From the NCBI RefSeq assembly GCF_946222045.1, contig NZ_CAMILN010000008.1, positions 1-50,094 of the forward strand: DNA of 50,094 nt, in the 5' to 3' direction. A model generated the notes under the pieces. That model was given only the letters and a program-made list of their open reading frames with translations. It ran no database searches and had not been told where the DNA came from. Position 1 is the stretch's first letter, and each line of letters opens with the position of its first letter. Below, one piece after another: positions 41,947-50,094 of the stretch. The translations under genes were made by a program, and so were the position numbers. This DNA comes from an uncultured Peptoniphilus sp. (lineage in GTDB: Bacteria; Bacillota; Clostridia; Tissierellales; Peptoniphilaceae).

Positions 41947-43457
41947 TTTTCTAATTTTACATCCTCAAGATTTAATTTTTGAATAGGGTATTGGTTTAAA
42001 CCAGTTAGTCCCTTTCTAAGTGCTTGATTGTTCGCTGGGTCAGCTATAAATACAGATGCAGCGTCTTTTGCAAGAACTTTTTGTGCATCCTTGATACTTT
42101 GAATTTCTTCTTCTTTAGTAGTAGCTTTTTCTGCTTTTGAAATAGCTTTGTCAAATTCAGCTGACTTAAAGTTTATATAGTTCTTTGGATTTTCTGAAGT
42201 ATATCTGCCAAGAATTTGAATTGGATCAAGATAACCTATAAATCCAACAACTGTTGCTTCATAGTCCCTATCCTTGTAGACCTTAGTTAGCCAAGTTGAA
42301 AATTCAATTGGGTCTATAGTAGTTTCAACTCCAACCTTATGGAGTTGTGCTTGGATAAGTTCAGCTGTATTCATGTGGTACTTGTAATCACTTGGAACAG
42401 TTAGTTTAAATGAAAGACCATTTTCGTAGCCAGCTTCTTTTAAAAGTTCCTTTGCTTTTTCAGGATCATAGGGATAATATTCTCCAAGATCTTCAAAGTA
42501 TTCTTTTAGGGCTGGTGAGAAAGATGAAAATAGTTTTGTCGCCTTACCTTCAGCTACTGTGTTAATAATTTCATCCCTATCAATTGCATAGTTAAGTGCA
42601 AGTCTTACATTTTTATCTTGAAAGGCCTTGAAGTCATTGTTTAATCCCATAACTTGTACAAGGTTTTGTGGAAAACTATTAATATTACAAGCATCTTCAA
42701 GTTGACTAGCTTCTTCTGAACTAATACGGTCTGCTAGGTCTAAGTCATTATTTTGTAGAGCCATAATCATAGTTTGTCTGTCAGCTATTTTTATAACCTC
42801 AACATTTTCAAAGTGAGCTATGTGGTCCTTGTCGTGGTAGTCTTCAAACTTTTTAAGTCTTAGACCTTCACCAGGAGTGTAGGACTCAAACATATAAGGA
42901 CCAGTTCCAATTGGTTTTGTTCCATTATCTTTATAATCTTTTTCCACAATTGGTCTTAAGGTTAAATAGATAAAACCATTTTGTCTTTCCTTTAAATGAA
43001 CCCTTACGTGATAGTCGTCTACTAAGTCAACCTTATCGATAATTGCAAACTTAGAAGATAGAGGTTCCTTTGATGTCAAACCTGCCATAGCATCATAAGT
43101 GTATAAAACATCTTCTGCGCTAAACTCCTTACCGTCGTGGAAATATACATCCTTCTTTAACTTAAAGTCATAGGTTTTTCCGTCTTCTGAGACAGAATAA
43201 CTCTCTGCTAAATCAGGAATCAAATTTCCTTCTGTGTCTACGTCGAACAATCCGTCAAAAACTTGGTCCATAATTGTTTCAGTATCACCTGCTGTCATTT
43301 TAAATGGATCAAGTGAATCAATGTCTGTAGACATTGCTACTCTTAGTGTGTTTTCTTCACCCTTCTTATCACTATCTCCTGCCTTGTTGCCATTAGAGCA
43401 AGATGCTAGAAGTAGTACACCTAGAAAAAGAGTCAAGACTAAAGTAATCTTTTTCAT
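41943..43457 (-). CDS. oppA: Peptide-binding lipoprotein OppA (SBP family 5)
   Basis: This is the extracellular receptor of the importer. The 504-residue protein has a lipoprotein signal (residues 1-19) with lipobox LASC and acylated Cys20, a short Gly/Asp/Lys-rich spacer, and the family 5 fold with LRVAMSTDIDSLDPFKMT, VFDGLFDVDTEGNLIPDLAESY and DVYFHDGKEFSAEDVLYTYD. Family members bind peptides, nickel or other small ligands; gene order A-B-C-D-F supports peptides but does not prove it. AGGAGG precedes the ATG. It is the first gene of the operon, which runs leftward to the compound terminator. Confidence 0.92.
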   Translation of the reverse strand: MKKITLVLTLFLGVLLLASCSNGNKAGDSDKKGEENTLRVAMSTDIDSLDPFKMTAGDTETIMDQVFDGLFDVDTEGNLIPDLAESYSVSEDGKTYDFKLKKDVYFHDGKEFSAEDVLYTYDAMAGLTSKEPLSSKFAIIDKVDLVDDYHVRVHLKERQNGFIYLTLRPIVEKDYKDNGTKPIGTGPYMFESYTPGEGLRLKKFEDYHDKDHIAHFENVEVIKIADRQTMIMALQNNDLDLADRISSEEASQLEDACNINSFPQNLVQVMGLNNDFKAFQDKNVRLALNYAIDRDEIINTVAEGKATKLFSSFSPALKEYFEDLGEYYPYDPEKAKELLKEAGYENGLSFKLTVPSDYKYHMNTAELIQAQLHKVGVETTIDPIEFSTWLTKVYKDRDYEATVVGFIGYLDPIQILGRYTSENPKNYINFKSAEFDKAISKAEKATTKEEEIQSIKDAQKVLAKDAASVFIADPANNQALRKGLTGLNQYPIQKLNLEDVKLEK

Positions 43458-43481
43458 GATTCCTCCTAAAATATTATATTT

Positions 43482-43528
43482 GCGGCTTTCCGCGATTAAA
43501 ATATAACATATAATTTATTTAATTTCCA
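43482..43528 (-). promoter_or_regulatory. oppA promoter and leader hairpin
   Basis: On the minus strand, TGGAAA (43528-43523), 17 bp and TATATT (43505-43500) with TGT just before it, making an extended -10. The transcript would begin near 43493, where GCGG-AAAG-CCGC (43493-43482) forms a small GC-rich hairpin in an otherwise AT-rich leader. Confidence 0.55.
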
Positions 43529-43609
43529 TGTAATAGAAGTAAAATCTTTTAGAGATTTTGAAATTACCAATAATAAAAAAATTTGGGGATAAAAAGAAAA
43601 TATTATTCA

Positions 43610-43618
43610 TGTTATAAT
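43610..43618 (+). promoter_or_regulatory. Extended -10 promoter directly before the DUF503 gene
   Basis: TGTTATAAT (43610-43618) is a consensus extended -10. With a start 6-8 nt downstream, transcription would begin at or within two bases of the ATG at 43626. Confidence 0.6.
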
Positions 43619-43625
43619 AACTATT

Positions 43626-43907
43626 ATGATAATAGGAATATGCACTTGTGAAATTTATATTTTTAATGCAAATTCATTAAAGTCAAAGAGGTCTGTAGTT
43701 AAAAGTATTATTGAAAAGTCAAAGAACAGATTTAACATTTCAATTGCAGAAGTAGGAGAACATGATAAGTGGCAAAAATCTATCATTGCCTTCTCAACTA
43801 TTTCTAATGATCAAAGACTTGTTGAGGAAACTATTGAAAAAGTTATAAACTTTTTTGACTCCTATAGTGAAATTGAAATAATAAATATTAAAAGAGAGAT
43901 ATTATAA
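43626..43907 (+). CDS. DUF503 (YlxP-like) protein
   Basis: The 93-residue protein belongs to DUF503/YlxP, a small ferredoxin-like-fold family often encoded near infB and rbfA; its function is not settled. The family pattern is clear: MIIGICTCEIYIFNANSLKSKR, VVKSIIEKSKNRFNISIAEVG, WQKSIIAFSTISND and EIEIINIKREIL at the end. No ribosome site precedes the ATG, and a consensus extended -10 ends 7 nt upstream, so the mRNA may be leaderless. nth follows after 17 nt with its own AAGGGG site. Confidence 0.88.
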   Translation: MIIGICTCEIYIFNANSLKSKRSVVKSIIEKSKNRFNISIAEVGEHDKWQKSIIAFSTISNDQRLVEETIEKVINFFDSYSEIEIINIKREIL

Positions 43908-43924
43908 AAGTAAGGGGAATAAAG

Positions 43925-44563
43925 ATGAAAGGAATCTTAAGTCACGAAGAGGCAGATAAGTGTCTTGATGTCTTAGAAGAGACTTATCCTGATGCCAAGT
44001 GCGAACTTGAACACACTAGTCCCTTTGAGCTTTTAGTTGCAACTATCCTATCAGCTCAATGTACTGATGTGAGAGTCAACAAGGTTACTGGAGAAATGTT
44101 TAAAAAATATAATAAGCCAGAAGACTTTGCCAATATGGATATAAAAATCTTAGAAGGTCTTGTAAAAGAATGTGGTCTGTATAGGAACAAGGCTAAGAAT
44201 ATTAAAGCATCTTCAAATGTAATATTGGAAGAATTTAATGGAGAAGTTCCAGAAACCATTAAGGACCTAATGAAGTTACCAGGGGTAGGAAAGAAGACTG
44301 CCAATGTCGTTGCTTCAACTTGCTTTGGAGTGCCTGCTATAGCTGTGGACACTCATGTATTTAGGGTTTCAAATAGGATAGGATTTGTAAATGAAAACAA
44401 TGTAGAGAAAACAGAAATGGCTCTGCAAAATAAAATTGATAAAGATAGGTGGACCAAGGCCCATCACTTATTTATATTTCATGGTAGAAGGTGTTGCACT
44501 GCAAGAAGTCCAAAGTGCCAAGAGTGCACTATCAAAGACTTTTGTAGGTATTATGAGGGGTAA
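43925..44563 (+). CDS. nth: Endonuclease III
   Basis: Nth is a DNA glycosylase/AP lyase that removes oxidised pyrimidines. The 212-residue protein has the helix-hairpin-helix LPGVGKKTANVV (118-129) with catalytic Lys124, the catalytic Asp142 in AVDTHVFRVSNRIG, and the C-terminal 4Fe-4S cluster C-x6-C-x2-C-x5-C in CTARSPKCQECTIKDFC. The length is normal. The start has AAGGGG 8 nt upstream. Confidence 0.97.
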   Translation: MKGILSHEEADKCLDVLEETYPDAKCELEHTSPFELLVATILSAQCTDVRVNKVTGEMFKKYNKPEDFANMDIKILEGLVKECGLYRNKAKNIKASSNVILEEFNGEVPETIKDLMKLPGVGKKTANVVASTCFGVPAIAVDTHVFRVSNRIGFVNENNVEKTEMALQNKIDKDRWTKAHHLFIFHGRRCCTARSPKCQECTIKDFCRYYEG

Positions 44564-44571
44564 TAACTTAA

Positions 44572-46032
44572 ATGAAAACTTTAAGGAATAAATTTTTTAA
44601 TATAAATAAAAAAGTTCTTATTGGGCTTGCTATCTTTTTAATGCTATTTTTTATTTCTATAATGTATTTTACTAGTGAGTCCTTAAATAAGGGCATATAC
44701 AGGGGAATAAGGGTAGAAGATGTTGATGTATCTAACCTATCTAAAGAAGAAGCTATTAAGAAAGTAAAAATTGCTACTGATGAAAAGATAAAAAATAAAA
44801 ATATAGATTTTTATTATGGAGATAAAGAGCTTCCTATTCCGCTTAGAGACTTTGGATATAGCCTAAATATAGAAGAGGCTGTTAATAGGGCCTATGACCT
44901 AGGAAGAAGTAAGGGACTTGTTAATAATTATTTAGATATTTTATCTAGTTTAATTTTTAAGAGTAATATTATGGCTGACTCAAGCTTTGATGATCTTAAA
45001 AAGGATGCAGTCCTTACAAATCTTGCAAGAGAAATCCACAAAAAACCTAGTGATGCCCATCCAATTTTCAATGAAGATGGAACAATAAGTATAGCAAAAT
45101 CTGAAACTGGTAGGTATCTGGACTTAACGGAAGCAAAAGAACTCTTAAATCAAGACATGCTTCATAAAGAAAAGATTGAACTTCCAGTTTACGATACAGA
45201 TCCAAAAATCACATCAAGTTATTATGAGGGAATAGACAAAATTTTAGGAGATTTTAATACAGATTACTCATCTTCAATAAAAAATAGGAAAGAAAACATA
45301 AAAATTGCATCCGAAAAATTTAATAATATGAAACTAAAGCCAGGCCAAGAAATTTCCTTCAATGATACTGTTGGTGAAATAAGTGAGGAAACTGGTTTTA
45401 AAAATGCCACAGTTATTGTTGGTGGAGAATATGAAGATGGAATTGGCGGAGGTATATGCCAAGTTTCAACAACATTGTATAATTCACTTATTTTATCTGA
45501 CCTTGAAATTGTAGAAAGACACAATCACTCTAGACCAATTAACTATGTTGATCTTGGGACTGATGCTGCAGTAGCAAGAGGCTACAAAGATCTAAAATTT
45601 AAAAATAATACAAATAATCCTATTATAATATTATCAGAAGCAAATGGAGAAAAATTAGATTTTAAAGTTTTGGGAAATTCTGCTGACAGAGATTATGAAG
45701 TAAAGATTATTCCTGAAAGGCTTGGGGTAGTAAGTCCTGATGTCAAGACAACTTATTCTGATTCTATACCAGAAGGAGAAACAGTGGTAAAGGAAAGTGG
45801 TAAAAGAGGTTATTCCTACAAGACTTATAAAGAAATTATTAAAAATGGTGAGGTCTTAGAAAAATCAGAAATTTCAAAATCTTACTACGTTCCAAAGAGC
45901 AAGGTCTTAGTAGTTGGAACAGGAACTTCTTCTAAAGACAATGATGATGATAATGATAAAGACAACAATAAAAGTAAGGATAGCAAGAGATCAAAGGACT
46001 CAAAGAAATCTAAAGATAAAAAGAAGGGATAA
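44572..46032 (+). CDS. VanW-domain cell-surface protein
   Basis: The 486-residue protein has an N-terminal basic region, one TM/signal-anchor helix (about 15-36), a putative peptidoglycan-binding domain (about 40-200, starting GIYRGIRVEDVDVSNLSKEEA), and a VanW domain (about 235-360) with FNDTVGEISEETGFKNATVI, GGGICQVSTTLYNS and ERHNHSRPINYVDLGTDAAV. A G5-like segment (about 385-450) and a Lys/Asp/Ser-rich tail (about 455-486) follow. VanW proteins are surface-associated and of unclear activity; the name comes from vanB-type resistance clusters but is no evidence of resistance here. A terminator follows. Confidence 0.88.
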   Translation: MKTLRNKFFNINKKVLIGLAIFLMLFFISIMYFTSESLNKGIYRGIRVEDVDVSNLSKEEAIKKVKIATDEKIKNKNIDFYYGDKELPIPLRDFGYSLNIEEAVNRAYDLGRSKGLVNNYLDILSSLIFKSNIMADSSFDDLKKDAVLTNLAREIHKKPSDAHPIFNEDGTISIAKSETGRYLDLTEAKELLNQDMLHKEKIELPVYDTDPKITSSYYEGIDKILGDFNTDYSSSIKNRKENIKIASEKFNNMKLKPGQEISFNDTVGEISEETGFKNATVIVGGEYEDGIGGGICQVSTTLYNSLILSDLEIVERHNHSRPINYVDLGTDAAVARGYKDLKFKNNTNNPIIILSEANGEKLDFKVLGNSADRDYEVKIIPERLGVVSPDVKTTYSDSIPEGETVVKESGKRGYSYKTYKEIIKNGEVLEKSEISKSYYVPKSKVLVVGTGTSSKDNDDDNDKDNNKSKDSKRSKDSKKSKDKKKG

Positions 46033-46040
46033 TAAAAATT

Positions 46041-46067
46041 AATAAGGGCTTAGGCTCTTATTTTTTT
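46041..46067 (+). terminator. Intrinsic terminator after the VanW gene
   Basis: AATAAGGGC (46041-46049), loop TTAG and GCTCTTATT (46054-46062) pair over 9 bp with one wobble, ending in a seven-T run. Confidence 0.85.
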
Positions 46068-46078
46068 GCAAGTTTTAA

Positions 46079-46087
46079 TGGTATACT
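46079..46087 (+). promoter_or_regulatory. Extended -10 promoter of the exporter-like gene
   Basis: TGGTATACT (46079-46087) lies just past the terminator T-run. The strong ribosome site AAAGGAGG follows at 46094-46101, 5 nt before the ATG. Confidence 0.6.
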
Positions 46088-46106
46088 TATACAAAAGGAG
46101 GTCTAT

Positions 46107-47066
46107 ATGAATAAGACAATACTTATTAGAACTATAAAGACAGCTCTGGCATCTCTTTTAGCAATAATTGTTGCTCAAGAACTTTCTCTTGAATATGCAT
46201 CTGCTGCAGGAATAATTGCAATATTAAATATATTTGAAACTAGAAAGGCAACTATTGAAGGAGGACTTAAAAGAACTCTATCCGCTGTAATAGCTCTTGT
46301 CATAGGTGGACTTGCATTTGAGAAATTGGGTTATGCAACATGGGTTTTTGGACTTTACTTATTAATATTTGTACCAGTGTCCTTTCTTTTAAAAATTGAA
46401 TTAGGTCTTGGACCATCAAGTGTAATTGTTACACACTTGCTAGCCTTTGGAGAAATAAATTCTTCAATTATATTAAATGAGATGGCTCTTGTCTTTATAG
46501 GAACAGGCTTTGCAATGCTTACTAACTTTTACGCACCAAATAGTCAAGACCAGCTAAATTCTTTAGTGGCAAGTATTGATGAAGATATGAAAGCTATCTT
46601 AAATATGTTCGGTAAATCCTTAGTGGAAAACTTAGATGTAAAACTTTATGAAGATAAAATAAATAGTTTAGAAAAAGACATAAATAAGGCAATTGCTCTT
46701 GCAGTTATTGAAAATGACAATATGATAGAAAATAGTAGAGAAATGCTTTACGACCTTCATCTAAGAGAAAGGGAAATGGACCTCTTGGAAGATATGTATT
46801 ATGATTTAAAAACTATTCCTCCAGAATACTCTGATGGGAAATATATCTCAGACATTTTAATTAAAACTTCTGAAAACCTAACAGAAAATGGAGATATGAT
46901 AAAAGTCAAAAAGAGAATAGATTACTTAAAGGATCACTTCCACATGATGAAGCTTCCTAAAGACCATGAAGAGTTTGCAATTCGTTCAGCCGTATTTCAA
47001 GTTTTTAGGAGCTTAGATCAGTTTATAGAAATAAGTAATTATATTAACAACAAGCCAAAATATTAA
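46107..47066 (+). CDS. Aromatic acid exporter family (ArAE/FUSC-like) membrane protein
   Basis: The 319-residue protein has a membrane N-terminal half with about four to six TM helices (about 8-145), beginning RTIKTALASLLAIIVAQELSLEYASAAGIIAIL and containing ETRKATIEGGLKRTLSAVIA, a family mark. A soluble, mostly alpha-helical C-terminal half (about 150-319) follows. It resembles B. subtilis YqjA-type proteins of the DUF939/ArAE group. Transport of aromatic acids is only a family-level guess. It stands alone between a promoter and the next gene, without a clear terminator. Confidence 0.82.
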   Translation: MNKTILIRTIKTALASLLAIIVAQELSLEYASAAGIIAILNIFETRKATIEGGLKRTLSAVIALVIGGLAFEKLGYATWVFGLYLLIFVPVSFLLKIELGLGPSSVIVTHLLAFGEINSSIILNEMALVFIGTGFAMLTNFYAPNSQDQLNSLVASIDEDMKAILNMFGKSLVENLDVKLYEDKINSLEKDINKAIALAVIENDNMIENSREMLYDLHLREREMDLLEDMYYDLKTIPPEYSDGKYISDILIKTSENLTENGDMIKVKKRIDYLKDHFHMMKLPKDHEEFAIRSAVFQVFRSLDQFIEISNYINNKPKY

Positions 47067-47109
47067 AATGCAGATTAGCTTTTACGTATTATAAGACTTG
47101 GATTTGTGA

Positions 47110-47115
47110 TAAAAT
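47110..47115 (+). promoter_or_regulatory. Possible -10 element directly before the unknown gene
   Basis: TAAAAT at 47110-47115 ends 6 nt before the ATG at 47122, with no ribosome site and no good -35. If used, the mRNA would be leaderless. Confidence 0.3.
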
Positions 47116-47121
47116 AAGCCT

Positions 47122-47703
47122 ATGGGAATATTTGATATATTTAAGAAGAAAAAGTCAATATATAAAATACTTTTAGATAATAATTTTGATTTTGAAAAAC
47201 TTTCTAATATTAAAAATTTAGAACTATCTGATGGTTCTTATGAACTTAGTCTTTTAAAGGGAGAAGAAAAAATAAATCACATAAAAACTAGAGAGTTAAA
47301 CAAGGCTCTTGATGACTATTATCTTAGAGATGCCAAGGCAATGGAAGAATTCGAAGAATTTTTTAAGGACAAAAGAGCCTTAGAAGCTGAGAGAAATTTC
47401 TTGACTTTTTTACTTCAAAAAATAGAATTTGATGAAAGTAAATTAATTGGACTTTCAATTTTACTAATGAGAGATTCGAAAAATGAAGAGTGCGTGAAAT
47501 TCGGAATGCTCATGACTAAGTATTATAATCTTAGAGAAGTAAGAAAGGCTTATGAAATATTTTTAAACTTATTAAAATATCCGGCCTTTATTTATTATGG
47601 TATAGATGTTTTAAAAGATATAGATTACGGTATAATTGATGACTTATACGAAGATATGACAGAGATCGGAAGAGAAATAATAGAGGAGAAGGCATGGAAT
47701 TAG
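47122..47703 (+). CDS. Hypothetical protein
   Basis: I do not recognise this 193-residue protein. It is acidic and probably all-helical, with no signal peptide or TM segment. It begins MGIFDIFKKKKSIYKILLDN and has a Glu-rich middle (AKAMEEFEEFFKDKRALEAE) and a C-terminal segment GIDVLKDIDYGIIDDLYEDM. No catalytic motif is visible. It overlaps cvfB by 10 nt, and the strong cvfB ribosome site lies in its last codons, so the two are likely one operon. The start lacks a ribosome site. Confidence 0.7.
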   Translation: MGIFDIFKKKKSIYKILLDNNFDFEKLSNIKNLELSDGSYELSLLKGEEKINHIKTRELNKALDDYYLRDAKAMEEFEEFFKDKRALEAERNFLTFLLQKIEFDESKLIGLSILLMRDSKNEECVKFGMLMTKYYNLREVRKAYEIFLNLLKYPAFIYYGIDVLKDIDYGIIDDLYEDMTEIGREIIEEKAWN

Positions 47704-48507
47704 GAAAAATACAAAATTTAACAGTTGGGTCTAAAAAAGATGGCAGAGTAAGTTTGAAAGATGAAGACGGTGAGAGAATCTTACTTGCTAGAGGCGAGGG
47801 AGAAGATCTAAAAGTAGGAGAAGAAGTTGAAGCCTTTGTATATAACATTCACGAAGACTTTGAGGCAACACTAAAGAAACCCTACGCTCAAGTTGGTGAA
47901 TTAAAAAAATTAAAAGTTGTCGATAAGGCCAAAGTTGGTTATTTTGTAGATAATGGTATAGGAAAAGATATATTTTTACCTTTTAAAGAATCTTTCGGAA
48001 GATTAACAGTTGGAGATGAATATCTTCTCTATCTTTACCACGATAAGAGTGATAGACTTGCCCTTACAATGAATATCAAGGATAAGCTAAGCACAGAAGG
48101 AAACTTTAAGGTAAACGATATTGTTAAGGGAACAATCTACAGCATAGGAAGACCAGGTGCCTTTGTTGCTATAGAAGATAAATATGACGGAATGATTCCA
48201 ATTGAAGAAATCAAAGGAATTTATAAGGTGGGAGAAGAAGTTGAAGCAAGAGTTCAAAGAATCCTTCAAACAGGCTTTATAACTTTGACACTAAGAGAAA
48301 AGGCCTACAAGCAAATTGATGCTGATGCAGACTTAATTTTGGAACTTCTAGAAGACAACAATGGAGTTTTAGAAATAGGAGATAAGTCAGATCCAGAACT
48401 TATAAAAGATTTAACAGGACTTAGTAAAAAAGCCTACAAAAGAGCAGTGGGAAATCTTTACAAAAATAGGAAGATAAATATTTACGATACAAAAATAGAG
48501 TTGAAAC

Positions 48508-48521
<14 letters not shown>
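47694..48521 (+). CDS. cvfB: S1-domain RNA-binding protein, CvfB family
   Basis: CvfB/YitL proteins bind RNA and affect virulence and translation genes in staphylococci. The 275-residue protein has three S1-like beta-barrel domains: the first around LAR...LKVGEEVEAFVYNI, the second around KAKVGYFVDNGIGKDIFLPF, and the third NDIVKGTIYSIGRPGAFVAI (about 140-210). A winged-helix C terminus (about 215-275) includes TGLSKKAYKRAVGNLYKNRK. GAGGAG precedes the ATG by 5 nt. It overlaps the methyltransferase gene by 14 nt. Confidence 0.9.
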
Positions 48522-49978
<1,457 letters not shown>

Positions 49979-50006
49979 TATCAGGCTACTTATCATATAA
50001 TAAAAA

Positions 50007-50015
50007 TGATATAAT
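50007..50015 (+). promoter_or_regulatory. Extended -10 promoter of the last gene
   Basis: TGATATAAT (50007-50015) is a consensus extended -10. TATCAT (49991-49996) and ATGATA (50006-50011) form a small inverted repeat over it. Confidence 0.5.
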
Positions 50016-50044
50016 AATAATTAGGTTGAATTAAGGAGTTCAAT

Positions 50045-50094
50045 ATGAATAAAAAAATAAATCTGATATTACCTAAAAAACAATTCCAAATCCA
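50045..50094 (+). CDS. N terminus of an unidentified protein (cut by the window edge)
   Basis: AAGGAG (50033-50038) lies 6 nt before an ATG at 50045, and the frame stays open for 16 codons to the end of the window. The peptide starts MNKKINLILPKKQFQI. There is not enough sequence to name it. Confidence 0.6.
   Translation, partial: MNKKINLILPKKQFQI

Noticed and set aside
44572..46032. VanW as evidence of a glycopeptide resistance cluster
   Set aside because: No vanH, vanA/B ligase, vanX or vanRS genes are nearby; VanW domains are widespread in clostridia.

Overview
The window reads as a chromosomal segment of a low-GC Gram-positive anaerobe, most likely a member of the Peptoniphilaceae/Tissierellia (Peptoniphilus, Anaerococcus or Finegoldia relatives). 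The case rests on the very AT-rich intergenic DNA, strong Firmicute-type ribosome binding sites, the B. subtilis-like gene order yicC-gmk-rpoZ-coaBC-priA-def-fmt-rsmB-rlmN-prpC-prkC-rsgA-rpe-thiN, and a coccus-like dcw cluster. Genus level is inference. I see no rRNA, tRNA, CRISPR array, intact insertion sequence or prophage.

Layout. 1-6.6 kb: end of the division/cell-wall cluster (tail of an upstream protein, mraY, murD, ftsW, murG, ftsQ/divIB, then ftsZ from its own promoter). 6.6-8.4 kb: a 460-bp AT-rich spacer and the sodium/glutamate symporter gltS. 8.4-14.1 kb: nrdR-rarA, then asnS-leuS from a near-consensus promoter without a T-box. 14.1-23 kb: yicC, gmk, rpoZ, coaBC, priA, def, fmt, a yugP-type metalloprotease and rsmB, many joined by 1-4 nt overlaps. 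23-28.9 kb: rlmN, PP2C phosphatase, PASTA kinase, rsgA, rpe, thiN. 29.2-31.5 kb (minus strand): an ATP-grasp ligase and a radical SAM protein. 31.6-38.4 kb: TPR protein, map, MATE exporter, cyclophilin, thymidine kinase, then pseudouridine salvage (an HTH-PfkB kinase, psuG) with a hotdog thioesterase. 38.4-43.5 kb (minus strand): an oppABCDF peptide importer. 43.6-50 kb: DUF503 protein, nth, a VanW-domain protein, an aromatic acid exporter-like protein, an unknown protein, cvfB, an RlmD-type RNA methyltransferase, and the first codons of another gene.

How the genes fit together. Most are housekeeping: lipid II synthesis and polymerisation (MraY, MurD, MurG, FtsW), divisome (FtsQ, FtsZ), Ser/Thr phosphosignalling on wall fragments (PASTA kinase and phosphatase), formyl-Met handling (Fmt, Def, Map), ribosome/RNA modification (RsmB, RlmN, RsgA, RlmD-type) and nucleotide/cofactor supply (Gmk, CoaBC, ThiN, Tdk, PsuK/PsuG).

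The most notable non-routine features are a 14-bp perfect inverted repeat built around the psuK promoter and ribosome binding site, next to a kinase that carries its own DNA-binding domain; an exact in-frame 21-bp tandem duplication in the SAM-binding region of the RlmD-type methyltransferase; two genes that look leaderless; and a less AT-rich, startless 60-codon open frame near the right edge. I did not find a clear undescribed multi-gene system; the region is mostly conserved core genome.
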